Origin: Anseranas semipalmata
Taxonomy: Eukaryota; Chordata; Aves; Anseriformes; Anseranatidae
Direction of reading: 5' to 3'
DNA length: 64,000 nt
NCBI GenBank assembly: GCA_013399115.1
Contig: VXAA01001969.1
Span: forward strand, 1 to 64,000
Shown here: positions 24,786-37,463 of the stretch, in pieces
Numbering within the stretch: the first letter of the stretch is position 1
Layout of the letters: each line of letters starts with the position of its first letter
Notes under the pieces: generated by a model
What the model was told of the DNA's origin: nothing
What the model saw: only the letters and a program-made list of their open reading frames with translations
Database searches by the model: none
Translations under genes and position numbers: made by a program

Positions 24786-26406
24786 TATGCAATTACCTAT
24801 CTCAGCAGTCACTCAAGTGCAGAGACAACAGGACACTTACAATTAAGCAAATAAGTATGGGGGACATGTTTTAACATAAATAAAGCTGTTTCAAGCAAAG
24901 GAAAGCAGATCAATAAAAACTAATTCCTGTCACTTCCAATCGAGGTTAAAAGATCAATGAAATTTAGCACCAGAAAAGACAGTTAAATAAAAAAGGTTAC
25001 CACAGAAGAGCTGATTCTTTTAAAGAATTCTTCAAGTGCTTCAAGCCTTACTAGCACTTTTTTCCCCCCTAAGAGGTCATGTTCAAGTTGAATATGATGC
25101 CCTTTATTTTTCCTTCTCTGTTCTTCTTAAACAAGCAGATTGTTTTTGAGAGCCATGACGAAAAAGCTATTTATCCACAGAACCATCACAGCAGAGGCAG
25201 CTGCAGCACAGGCAGCCCGAAATATCTCACTAATGGTTCTCAATAGTGTGTAAAAGAGACAGACATGTAGGGAAAACACTATCCACACTGTGCTGGGCCT
25301 CAGCTAGATGGGAGAAAGGGCTTGACCCTGCTTGAGTAACATTCAGACTAGGGATTCCCTACAAGGCCTTCTAAAAGGATGTCTAAATGTGAAGCTTTCT
25401 GAGAAGGTAGACAAACTGATGATCATTTCTGAAGAAACTTCTAGAGCCACCAAACTGTAATTAACATTACTGATGATCCATTTGACCTGAATTTGCATCA
25501 ACAACCAAGAGATTAAATGGTAGATGTTATTCAGCCATTGTGCCTTAGCAAGCTTTCTCCTTTCATGCAAACTGTTCGCTGAGGTTGTGTATTAATGTTG
25601 GAGGAACAGGTTATCATGCAAAATAAAGCCCAGAGAGAATATAGAATTCTCTAGAATACTAGAGAAGGTATTACAATTTTCACCCCCAAAATATCTTTAT
25701 ATAAATATTTTACATAGGTAAACAAAAGCTGATCAGTTTTACATCTGCTCAGATCTACATTAGCTGTTAGGGTATTACTATCCATTTCAACAAAACTTGG
25801 TTAAATCGAAACAGTATTAGCATAAATCTAAACAGAAGATATTCAGAAAGTATTCATGTGTAGCTACGCAAACTTGCTTTATTAACAATTATAATTAATA
25901 AATTATTATATGTGAGAAGTGATAAGATGATTCAGGGAGACAGAAAGAATTTTAAACATGAAGAAGCAGAAGAAATTAGGAAATACTATTTGACTCCTTT
26001 GTTTATCTTATATTAATTACTATTTTGATGACTTTTCTGCCTCTGTTGAAACAGGTAGAAGTAAATACAGAAAGGAAGGAAATAATAAAACATTCTACTG
26101 TATTTCCACCTGCCTATGTAGGTTTTTTAATCCCTATATTGCACTGCTAAAGAGGGTACTACATGTTATTTGGTAGTCTTTGGAGACTAAAACATGCCAC
26201 TTAATATTGATGAAACTACCTTTACAGAATATAAGGTGAATGAATACAAATGCAAGTTTGTAAAGGTGCCCTTTTAGCCACAGACCCTAAATTAAATTTC
26301 CAGCAAATCCTTTTAGAGTGGGTCAGCATTCATGTTCTATAAAATGTGGCTCTCAGAATTCAATATAAAAGCTTCCCTTTATAAATCCTATTTATGACTT
26401 CCTTCC

Positions 26407-26441
26407 TTTTTTTTTTCTTTCTTTTTTTTTTTTTTTTTTTT
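26407..26441. repeat. Pyrimidine tract with T20
   Basis: T10, C, T3, C, then T20. Read on the gene strand this is a long purine (A-rich) tract, so it does not act as a polypyrimidine tract for SLIT3 splicing. Confidence 0.9.
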
Positions 26442-27539
26442 CCCTTAATTACAGCAGAGGGGGATTAGTCAGTGTAAGCCTCCAGGGAGCTATATACAAA
26501 GCCATCTCCGAAATTAAACTAAAAGGAAAATGGCAGAACTCATCGAGCTCTGGTAACAGACAAGACTGATTGATCTGAAGAGGCCAAGCAAATTTTCTGG
26601 ACTACTGTGGTTGAATGAGAAAAGGCAAAACTCTAGAACCTTAACCCTACCTTTATCTGCTTTACCCATTTGCTTCTAAAAGAAAAAACATCTAGTTTTC
26701 ATTTAATTACTTACATTAAGATCTACAAATGTCAACATTTAATGAAGTAAATATAAATCAGAGGTTATCTTACACAGACTGACATGAGTAAGAGGCATTT
26801 TCTTCAGTTCAGCTAACTTACCTAACATGATTTTGCATATACATATGCAGTATCCCTGCCTCATTTTATTTTTCATTGGCATGAAAAAAATTCAGTCTGG
26901 TTACTATTTCCCTTTCTTTGATTTTAAGAGTAAATACATCTTGGTTGGTTTCAGATTTTGGAGGACAAAACAAAGACACTTTCTTTAGACATGACTTGTC
27001 CTGAAGCTGTGTATTTCCTAAAGGAATTAAAAGGAATATTTTATTTAAAGAAAATGCTTTTGGTAGGCTATGGCTAAATTCCACAGATGCGCACAGTCTA
27101 ATTTCTTGGTCTTTGTATTTTGTTCTACTAAAGCCAATCAGAGTTTTTCCAATGGAATGATGTCCAGGTGTGGAAAAATTGATTTGACGTAAGAGAAGTT
27201 TTTACTAAAAAAAAAAAAAAAAGAGAGAAAGAAAGCATCCAGATTGTTGACATTTTGTTTCAGAATGGATCTGAAAAGAATCTTTTTTCAAGTTCTTTCA
27301 AAAATTTTCTTGTTTCATAAATTAGTATTGGAGTATGAAACAAAGAAATAGAATTTAAGCACAGGATATTAACACAATTAAGCAATTTGATCCATCTGAT
27401 CAGTTTTCACAGTTTTGATGGTGTTCCAGCTTGGAACACATTTTCCCATTACAGATTTTCCCATGGGAAAAAATTCCAGTTTCAGTTCCTGGCGAACTCA
27501 AACATGGATAAAACTGAATCTTGCCGAACCCTGGGTAGA

Positions 27540-27900
27540 ACCAGTGAGCTCGCCGCCAGGGCCCTGAGGGCACCAGCGGGCTCTGACAGCCCTGCCCAGC
27601 CACACCAGGGACCCTCTCGTGCTCTCCACAGCCCTGTCACGGCCCAGGGCCCCATCTCGGCCCAGCCTGGGGCTGCACCAGGGTCCCCAGCTCAGCCCAT
27701 CCTGCCCGGCCATGGGGCCTGTCCCCACCCACGGGCCGATGGCCTGGTCCGGCCTCGGCCTGGCCCTGTTCCCCAGAGGTGGCTGAGGCTGCTCCAGAGG
27801 TGGCTGAGGGTCCCCTTGGGATGGCCCCAGCTGCAGTGCCCTGCCCGGCCTGCCCCGGCTCTCACAGGGTCAGGTTTGTTCAGCGACCTTGCTCCTCAAA
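27540..27900. other. GC-rich block in intron next to the LRR6 exon
   Basis: About 360 bases with a composition unlike the surrounding AT-rich intron, rich in CCAGCCC and GGCCC runs. CCAGAGGTGGCTGAGG is repeated at 27773-27788 and 27794-27809 (21-base period). A 180-codon plus-strand open frame (27387-27929) crosses it, but the predicted product is Pro/Ala/Arg-rich, without recognisable domain, and antisense to SLIT3; I take it as a composition effect. It could be an unrecognised repeat or minisatellite remnant. Confidence 0.55.
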
Positions 27901-28013
27901 AGTACAGCCAATTGCTCAAATCGGGATGAGACGGAAATAAGATTATCTCAAGATGACAAATATTCAAAGAGTTGGCTTACCCCATTATTATTATATTCAA
28001 AGGTATTACTCAC

Positions 28014-28085
28014 AGAGTCCTGATCTTTGGCATATGATTGAAACTGGTGACAGGAATGCGGGTGATGTTGTTATTGTTGAGAGTA
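28014..28085 (-). CDS. SLIT3: SLIT3 exon, LRR6 of domain D1 (probably exon 7)
   Basis: This 72-base exon encodes the last full leucine-rich repeat of D1: after a split Leu codon it reads [15 protein letters not shown] then NHMPKIRT. It joins directly to the preceding LRR5 exon (LEI|L|TLNNNN), with no residue missing relative to known Slits. The acceptor is a long pyrimidine tract ending CCCTAACAG, and the donor is a consensus GTGAGT at 28013-28008. [12 protein letters not shown] matches SLIT3; SLIT1 and SLIT2 have S/A and L at the variable positions, as I recall. The exon is phase 2 in and out, like its neighbour. The split Leu is completed with T (CTT) here, whereas the LRR5 and LRRCT exons begin with G (CTG). 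Confidence 0.95.
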
Positions 28086-31020
28086 CTGTTAGGGCGAAAA
28101 AAAAGAGAAAAGAATAACAGTGGTCAATCATTTACAGTTATTCACCAACACACTATTTACAGAAACAAGCTGCTTCAACTCTTACAATAAATCAGCCAGG
28201 CTGCCAGCAGTAACACGTGCTTGACCAATACCTCAGACAATTTGTGACATGTCAAGGAAGATATTTTTAGGGCAAATAACAAATAGCTGCATAAAAATGG
28301 ATGAGAGTTAATATTTACCATGTCCAAGTACCAAGGAGTACAGGAAATGAGTTTTTATCTACTATGAAAACAGATCCAGACTTATTGGTTAAGCTGCCAC
28401 TTTGCTTGAAAACCTGGTGCAACTTGAGTGGAGAAACATCAAACTTGTATACCACAAAATGAAAGCTTTAGACTCAAAATACTCTGTTACTCCAAATGAG
28501 AACTGTTGACTCTCACAGGCAGCCTTACACAGCCAGCTCAAACTGACGTTTTCAAAACACACAGATGGATGGGTACTGTTTCTTTGGTTTCCCTTATGAA
28601 AAAATATATGGGTAGTGGGATGATCCGTACATAATAAAGCATGTCATGAACCAGGCATGTAAGGATTTCTGCTACTCTATCAAGGCAGAACTTAAAGAGA
28701 AAGAGCTTAAAGAAAAAGTGATCTCAGCTGCTCGTAGGGACCCTCCCCCCTTAATGGTTCTTATGAAAAATGAACTGACTAGATTATCATCAGCTGTGTG
28801 TGCTGCTCCCATTTATGTAGCTCCTAATTATATCAATGACTCTCTAGCAAATTAGAAGCTATAAAGTTGATCAAGATGGCACAGGAAATGGAAAGCACTC
28901 CAACAGGGCATAATTGCTGTGCTCAGAGTGCTCCAAATCTGCAAATACAGTAGCCCAATTTGTCATAAGAACTGATCAGGCTGATGGTGGACTCCCTGTC
29001 CTGGCGCGGCAGCTCCTGCTGCTGACTGCAGCTGCCTATTTAAAATACGTGGCGCCCACAGCACCACTGCACTGAGCAAGCTCTGCTTTATGAAAGGGGC
29101 ACAGCGCTGTACGGGATCACTTTGGTAAGAAGACAGTGCTTTCGTGTGTCTGTGTATGAGGTGAAGAAAGTATCCGCTGAAGCGCTGTGAAGGCACATTA
29201 CTCTTCCCTGAACTATTTAGTTGTTCCGATGTTATGCATTTTCACAGGACATTTAATCAAAAACTCTTGAAAAGTTTTACAGAAGTTAACTAGCCTTCTT
29301 GGTCATCTGCCAATCTAAAAACATTTTACAATTCTGCCTGGAAATCACTTGGCAAAACCACCATCTACAACAGTAGCAGATGAAAGTTAAATTAGATTAT
29401 ATCATACTACCCTTGCTACTACTTGATTACCTTGTTTAGCTAATCATGCAAGACCAAAGTCTTTTGCGGACAGTCAGCCAAAACAAGCATGTACAGCAGA
29501 ATTTCGAAAAGTGAACAAAATCTCTTATAAGGGTACATTCATGTATACATCAACACACCCACACCTCAGTATGTGTATTTATTTGCTATTTGTATGACAT
29601 GCATGTTTGGAAGTTCAAATGGGACTCACAAATTGAATTGCTAATTGCACCAGTACTTTTTTCTGCAAACGTAACAATGTAATTCACCCCCGCCTCAGTT
29701 TCCTGTTACATAAAAATGAGCTATGCACTTGGTCAGAAGATTTTAGGTATACCCTGATAAACAGCAGCTGTGTGTAAAGTCAGCTCACAAAAATTAAATC
29801 ACATACACATAGCTGATGTCTGAATAGGTCACACAGGGCACTACAGAATTCAATGGAAGGCATAGGAATTCAAAGGAGACTTTCTATTGATTTCAGAAGG
29901 ATGCAGGTTGGATTCAGGCAGAACAGGACATGACAGTGAGCTTCCCTCTGCACTGAGGGTACAGAATGTATCCCTGTCTCCCAGCACAATTCTTTATCTG
30001 GATGTGGAAAGGTCAGCCTTTACTGTGATTTGATGAATGAAAAATATTTTTAAATTTCTTAAAATATTTCTGTTTAATAGACAAAGCATTATTCTAATCA
30101 CACACAGTATTTCTACTTGAAAATACCAGATGAGGGTGGCTTAGTTTTTGCCCCCAGCAAACAAAAATTTCCTGTAATTCAACAACAAATAAATAACCCC
30201 CCTTTTAAGAATCCTATATCTGTGCTGAATTAATATGCTACTTAAACAAAAATTTCAGGGATAACTCTAACAGGTAACTATTGCACAGATGACTTAGTAA
30301 TATATTATTTCATTGATATTTAAATGTTAACCATAATGAAGGCAATAAAACACCTATGATAACAGCAATTATTTCAGGACAAAGAAGGCCAAATGCTGCA
30401 AAGGGCACTAATTGACAATGAACTGCCTGCATTACAGCACAGTTGTAGCTGAAGGAATTTAACCCTGCTGCTCTGGTTGTGCAGCACGCACAGCTCCAGC
30501 GCAGGGAGAACTCTAGCTTTTGAATAGGGACATTTCAGGTAAAGGACTGCTCTAGAGGCACTTTGCAAAGCTTCCTGTTATGCACGTGAAGCCTTCCCAG
30601 CAATGATTTTTAAGGGTATGAGTCCTGACAGGGGAAGGCACAAAATACAGTAGCATTTTTAACACGTGAAAGGAAGAATAAATTCTGCTCCAGTCATTTC
30701 CTAGCAGCTTCAAGACCCCGCTCTCATTTCTATCCCACTAAGATTCAAATCCATTGAAATAGATGCACAAACATCAGGAAGCTATGAGAAACAGAAAACT
30801 CCCAGAATCTCCTGACTTAACCAACATTGTATGAGGGAAACTTGTATGCTGCTGAGTTCTCCCCAGCCTTATACCTTCCACCTCTTCCAGAGCTCAATAT
30901 ACCCCTTTCCCTTGAAAAAGCATTTCATTTAGAAGTCCTCTCCCTGTAAACTATTCACAACCAAAATGCTGAATCAGGAAACTGAGGTTATAGACAATAT
31001 TATTTATGCCAGCAAACTTC

Positions 31021-31125
31021 CCACCTTGGGCTGTGATCCTTGTCAGATCTTGCAAGCTAAGCAGAAGCATACTGCAGCAGTCCTAAGGATCCTCGAAGGA
31101 CTACTTGGAAGATGCATAACGTGGG
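31021..31125 (+). mobile_element. 5S-rRNA-like ancient SINE head (AmnSINE1-like candidate)
   Basis: The stretch follows the order of vertebrate 5S rRNA from its CCACCCTG region through the internal promoter. It starts CCACCTTGGG, continues TCAGATCTTGCAAGCTAAGC with an almost intact box A core (AAGCTAAGCAG at 31054-31064), and ends with a box C-like CTACTTGGAAGATG at 31100-31113 (TACTTGGATGGGAG in 5S). The part between box A and box C is altered. Amniotes carry old 5S/tRNA chimeric SINEs (AmnSINE1), and a bird intron is a plausible place for one. A diverged 5S pseudogene is the alternative. Transcription by Pol III is unlikely given the changed boxes. Confidence 0.5.
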
Positions 31126-33734
31126 ATCAGCAACCTTCGAGGTGGTACATCCTCCACTGGTATGATCTGTCATACTCCCACTGACTTCAATTTACAACCC
31201 CAGAGGAACTGCTCTACTAACTCACTTCTCTGCCAGTAGCCCAAACTGGCTAGAAGCACGCATGGTGCTACGTTCTTCCACTTGAAGAAAAAAGCTGATT
31301 TATAGCCCTGACTAATCAGATTTCTATAAAGGAAAAAATGTTCACTCTGCAATCCTGCCACAAATTGAAAACAATGACTTGTCTCCTTCCTCAAACTTCT
31401 TGTGCAAATTTAACTGCATGCAGTTGCATTTGTTCTCTTCTGCTGTGCTCCAAATTCATGTATGCTCACTGACAAAGAGTTGTTAATTCTACACTAAATG
31501 TAATTAAATTAAAATCATTAACCTGCAGAAATGACTCTCATGTGTGTGGTTTGTTGTTTTTGTTTGTTTTTAAATAATATTTGTGCACTAGTTTTTACTT
31601 CCTTCTCTACCATCTTAAACAGCAATACAGGTATTCAAGTCTAGATGAGAGAAAAAAATTGTACTCTTAATGCTAAAAGAAACTACACAACTTTTATGGA
31701 AGATACTTTGGGGGAAAAAAAAAGGAAAAGGAACAGATCTAAATTTTGAATTCCACTAATTATACAAGTACTTTATTTAAAAAAACTCAAGAACTGTAAG
31801 CATCCCTTCATGTTCCTTGGAGTAATTCCGAGAGGCTGTCAGATCAATAGTTAAACACTCTAAATTCTTTAAATTACAGAGTACACAGAGATTTTGTTTC
31901 TCTTACTTGGAATTAAATTAGTGATACAATTAAGAGGATATAATGACTATCAGAATGACTGCTGACTTATTCATCTGGAATAATAATACTTTCATTACAA
32001 TACATCTACCCGCTCTGTTCCAGTTAAGTACTAGAAAAGGATCTTCTGGCAATGATGTCAGAAAAAAGTTAAACAACATAACGGAATTATCTGAAATATT
32101 AACTATTTAATTTCTTCACTGTCTCAATGTTTTCCAGTCACATTTCATGTGGGAAAACATGTAGGAGTGTTGTTTGTTTTTGCTAAGCACATAACACTGA
32201 TGACAGTAAAAATACCTACTATGTCCCAGATGGAAAAAAAGATATTTTATCATTGGCAAAAGGTAAAAACACCATATGAATATCCATTTTCCTAACTACA
32301 AGACATATTCATAATGTACATATACCATTAGCTGTACCTCAGTACAATACCCACAGTGATGCTTCTTGTTTATAGTCTGAATGGGTTCAGATGAAAAGGG
32401 ATGGGCAGAACCTGTTGTGTAAGGGCAGAGCTCAAGACATCCTTTGGTTTTTGACCATAACAGAAACTGAATTTCTTTCACATTCCATTTCTGCAGCTGA
32501 TTAGCACAAACAGCTAATTAAATTGAGAAATTATATGGTAGATTAAATTTCTGATTAACACTTTCGTTCAAGCCTTAGTAGGCATCTCCCACAGTTACCA
32601 GAGGTCTGCTGTGCTGGCCATTCAGGTTTTTGATACATACCAGGCTTCTTTTGTGTCACATTTTGCAGCATTTGCAAAATTTTCAGCCAGAAAGAAATAT
32701 TCAGACCCACCGACATTCATACCCACCAGAGAAAGAAAATCTGAATGTACACAAGCAAATATGCATACAAACAAATTTAACACTGTGCTATATACTGTCA
32801 ACTACTGATACGTAAAGGAAAAAGAAATCTGAGAAGGAGCCAGATCATTCACTGTATTTTTTCACTATTTTTGAATGTCTTCTACCTTTAGAAACTGGAG
32901 ATTCTTGACAGGCTTCTAAAATACATCATTTGATAGCAGGAATCCTGCAACCACTTAATTTGGCAGCACATACTTCAATGTGTCCATGGGCTTTGCTCTA
33001 AGTTAACAACAATGCTTATTATTTCTTTTTCCTGCTCACAACTCAACAAGCTGCAGAAAGAACAAGGTGCTGAGTTACCTCGTGGTATGATAAACCCCTA
33101 TTTTGAAAGTGAGACTTTGCAATGTGGGATCTGAGCCTGAAGCAGAGAAGCAAAGCAGCAAGGCTGGCTGGAACAGCCATATCAGGCCCTGCAGCGGTGG
33201 TAGCACTAACAAGTCTAACATTTCCTTCTGTCTCCTTCAATTACACCACTGCTTTATCACAGTGTGCTCGTTGGCTGTGTGTGTAATCCGTGTGTTGTGT
33301 GTCCATAACACCATGTAATTGGGCGTAATGCAAGATGATTATCTATGCACATGCAATGGATAGCTACAAATGATGTATCTGCAGGCTTGTAACATTCCCA
33401 AGAGTGAATTACTGTTATACTCTCCGATTACTACTTCTCCCATAACTGCCACGGTTTCCAGGCTTCCTATCCCCAGTGCAACTATACATCCAGTAAATGA
33501 GACTGGAAAATTTATTAGGACTTAACCAAGGCATCTCCAAGCATAATTAAACCTCTCATGTAAATAGTTTTCTTGATAATGTCATTTCCGTTTGGAAGTG
33601 GATGAATTGATGCAAAAAAGAAAGCCATTGAGCAGCTCACCCCAGATTGCCAGTGGAGCTAGGAAGGGAACCCAGCAGTCCTGGCTGTGACAGGAGGACA
33701 ACTTCTCAGAGTCCAAAGCTGTGCAGGGCGGTGG

Positions 33735-33820
33735 AGTGTTGGAACGGCACGGAACTAGATGCTCCCGCCTTGGGGTGGGACAAGGGATGATAGCTTTAGA
33801 CCCCCTTCCAGCCCTGAGGC
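33735..33820 (+). mobile_element. Possible diverged CR1 fragment
   Basis: GTTGGAACGGCACGGAACTAGATG followed by CTTTAGACCCCCTTCCAGCCC, read in pieces, resembles the near-terminal CR1 phrase in which a GGAACTAGATG block precedes a CCTTCCA block. The distance between the two blocks is larger than in CR1, so an insertion or chance similarity is possible. Confidence 0.3.
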
Positions 33821-36800
33821 ACCACCTGATATAACTAACAGCACGGGCAGTTTACCAGTTCCAAAAACTGAATTGAAATCTATTTTTAGTAATAAAACAA
33901 AGACTTGATTAATGTTTGTACTTAACTTTGAGATTGTAGAGAGAAAGGAGCTATATTTTCAACAGTTGTAAAGAGCTCTTTTTCATACAGGTCAGAAGGA
34001 ATTTGCATTAAATTAAATATTTACTACTACTCATGGCCTCTGATGAAAAAGCAAAATGGCTTTGGCACTCGATGCCTCAGCACTGAGCAGCAGTCCTCAC
34101 CCTCGGCTTTCAAGGCATCCAAGATCTGCTCTTGTTAGGCAAGATGCAAAACTCAACTGGATTTCTTCAGAGCTCTGGTGTGTCCTGAGCCCCTCTTCTA
34201 CTCTTCTACCCCTTAAACTCCTCTGATCTCCCCACAGTCTGTTTAAATTAAAGCCCACAACTACCATGTGGGCATATAATGAAAGCAACTGATGCTGCAC
34301 TGATTAATCCATTACTCTCAACTGTTAGAAAACATAATGATCTCACAAGGGGCCTTATTCACTGACATACAGCAGTAGAGCTCTGATTTGACACCTCAAA
34401 TTAGCAGCAAAAGCAATAACAGCTGGGATTTTGTCTCAATATTTGTACCCAACTCTAAAATGAGTTGGCACTATACAAGTGCTATTTTTAAACACAATGT
34501 TAGCCCAGGCAAATAATCTTCTAAATAGTCTCCAGGTGACATGTACGATCCACAGAAATAAATAAAAATAACTAGTTGCCAATTTGTGGTTTCTGTTCTA
34601 GTATTAATCTTCTGCTGATGCGCTCACAAATGTTCTCATCACGGCAACATTAGAGGCTCTAGCATCATTAGCCTGGGAAGCTGATGTCAGAAATATGACT
34701 AGTCTCAAGGATACAGAGAAAATAAAATGTGCTTTTTAGAAATGTATGAAAAAATAAAATAAATAACCTTAGCATGGAATTACAAACAAAACTGCCAGAA
34801 ACATTTACTGCTACAATTCCCTGATTCTTCCCATTCTATGACTGATTTTCATTTGCATATAACTTTCAGATTTTAGCTATTTAAGCTTATTATAAAGGCC
34901 AGATGTTAGTGGCAGATTGATTTTTTTTTTTCCTTGAAGGAATGAGATTACTTTTAAAAACATCAAGCTTTGGGGAAACTGTGTTGTTGTAATAAGTTGG
35001 GTTTTTGTTGTTGTTGTTTTTTTGTTTTTAAATTCCTGTTGCGTCCCCAGGCACTGAACTTCCCTCTGTGCTGTGATGGCTTTGCATTTTGCCATCCTGC
35101 AAGAATCACACCACATTTGCCTACAGTGATAACTTTAGGGCACATTAACTTAAGTCCCGTAAGTGCACTAGCTCTCCCTAGAGACTTGGCCGTGCCTTGG
35201 CTGGAGTCTCTGGGACTGGCAATGTCAGGAGCTGAGGTTAAGAGCAGAGAAGGAAAGACAGGGCTGCAGCTGAACAACCGGTTGGGCAAACTGTCTGGGT
35301 AAAGAGACTGGGAGGAGGAATCAGTGCGAATGGATAACAGAGGAGAGAAACGAATCATATGAGTCTGTAAAAAATTAAAGATTGTATTCTTGTACAAATA
35401 CAACTGGGAGCAAAACTGAGGATTATTGTAACTGATGTCTGGTGACTAATGCTGAAACCTTTCTTATATGATCTTAAATCCTGTATTTGTGTTATATGTG
35501 CACACATCATTATGCCGGAATTTACTCACTAACACCAACATGCCAATAAATAAAATATGCTAAAACAACATAAAGTAGAAAATAGAATAATAGAATAGAA
35601 TAAGGTAAAAAAGCTGAGATAAACCAAGATAAGGAAAAGTAAAATATAATAAAGATTATACAGAGTATGAGGGTACACAGTTCATTTGGTTGTGAACTTC
35701 GCTAGATGTCAAGACAAGAACTGCCACTCACATGATCTTACATGAGACGTCTTCCCACTTCCCCTTAATGAGGTCTCTTTCTATAAATAGAAGGACATAT
35801 CCATTTTCCCACATAATCAAATCACTTCTGTTAGCTGTACAAAATGCAGGTACCAGTTGCATCCTCTGATTCCATCTAATTCCCATGCCTGGTGAGGCTT
35901 AAAAAAGCTTTCCACAGAAATTTCAACCAGTTTTTCAATCTTTTACAAGATCTTGTAATTCTAGGTAGAAAATACAAATTCAATAGGGCCTAAATGGAAA
36001 TTTTAGTTATGAAAGCATCAAGACAAACAAAAACAAAAGAACACAGGTCGAAATTACTCCGCTAGTGTTTTATTTTAAAATTAAGGATACTCCAATGGGC
36101 TGTTTTTCTAAAGTCAAAAATGGCACAAGAAATTCTGCCTTTACTTACTTTTGAACCACAACATTTTCTCAAGTGTTTGCCCCAAGCCTACACATTTTTT
36201 GGTACACTGTATTGGGAATGACTGCTGTGGCTCTAAGCCCCAGTTACATCCACAATTTTCTATAAGTATTTGGACTCAGAGAATGAAAAATACTTCTGCA
36301 AACAATGACTAAATATTCTAAAAATGCAGGGTGGTTTTGATTTCCACAACTGATATTATTGCCTAGAACCATGGGAAACAAGTACAACTATCGCAACACC
36401 CAGATCAATGACCACTGAAGTCAGTGCAAATACCACTGCTGATTTTAGCAGGTAATTAATCTAGTTCCTGCAGTCTGCTTATTTAGGCACAGAATTTCAA
36501 TGGAGCCACAGGGATCAAAAATATATTTGTATTCAATTTCAACTCAATTTTACAACCAAGAATTTGTAGATTCATTTGAAAATCCCTTGTTTGATGAATT
36601 AGTATACTTAAAATAATAATAGAAATATATATCTTTAATATAAATCAGTTGTTAAATAGATACACTTTTTAAGGTTCCACAGAGATCTCTTTTACTAAAT
36701 ATAGATCTTGATGTTACACAACTGCACGCTTGTCAGATACTATAGTTTATAGGTTGTGTCAAAATCGATGGAAACTGGATTGGGTTTTCTATGCATACAG

Positions 36801-37339
36801 AGGTTTGAAAGCCTACTGGGGTGTATTTATGGAAAGGATGAAAAAGAATCAGCAAGACAGAGTTTGATGCATCTTCACTTTAGCAAAATGAAATGGATTT
36901 GTAGCTTCCTGCCTGAACAGTTGCTTCTGTTTGGTCCTTTCTGACGCTGGAGCAGCCTTATAAACATAGCGCAATTCAAACTAACACCGTTCAGCTCTGT
37001 AATTTGAAAGGAACAAGCAACTTTTGCCATTTGTTCAGGCTGAAGTGCACTTAATGATGGAGATTTCCATCATCAAGGTAGAAGGTTTCAGCACTGAGTC
37101 AGCTGAGTGCTTTGGTTTCCTTACAGGACCTCCACCAAAAGAAATTCTAAAGAAACTGATTAAATTTGGATTGGAGAGGAACAGTATCATTCTTCAAAGC
37201 TGTGTTTTAACTGAAGTTAAATAATGAACTTATGAACTACTATAATTAACTTATCTTTTTCATGCTTGTCGGTATAACATACCCAGAACAGAAAAGCCAT
37301 TCCAAGTAACGGACCTAAGCTGGCTCTCTTTCCAGATGA

Positions 37340-37340
<1 letters not shown>

Positions 37341-37373
<33 letters not shown>
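37341..37373. repeat. A33 homopolymer
   Basis: Thirty-three uninterrupted A residues, the longest pure homopolymer in the window. It lies 43 bases before a perfect 15-base inverted repeat. Confidence 0.95.
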
Positions 37374-37375
<2 letters not shown>

Positions 37376-37415
37376 AGGACTTCTGTATCCATTGAAAGGG
37401 GCTATGCTACAACAC

Positions 37416-37463
37416 TTGATGAAGTGGCACTCACACCGTGCCAGCCTGGTGCCACTTCATCAA
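37416..37463. repeat. Perfect 15-base inverted repeat, 18-base loop
   Basis: Arm 37416-37430 (TTGATGAAGTGGCAC) is the exact reverse complement of 37449-37463 (GTGCCACTTCATCAA). The first bases outside the arms (C and C) do not pair. In RNA from either strand it could form a 15-pair hairpin. Confidence 0.95.

Larger units (their letters stand above)
22813..28013 (-). other. SLIT3: SLIT3 intron between LRR6 and LRRCT exons
   Basis: This 5.2 kb intron has a GTGAGT donor and TTTTAG acceptor. It contains a joined A-run and CA-repeat at 23732-23763, an AAATA-type simple repeat at 24760-24785, a long pyrimidine tract at 26407-26441, and a GC-rich block at about 27540-27900 beginning roughly 115 bases past the LRR6 exon. 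No second gene is seen. Confidence 0.9.

Noticed and set aside
28646..28855. 69-codon open frame with a Lys/Glu-rich segment
   Set aside because: No family match that I recognise and no splice context; too short to support.
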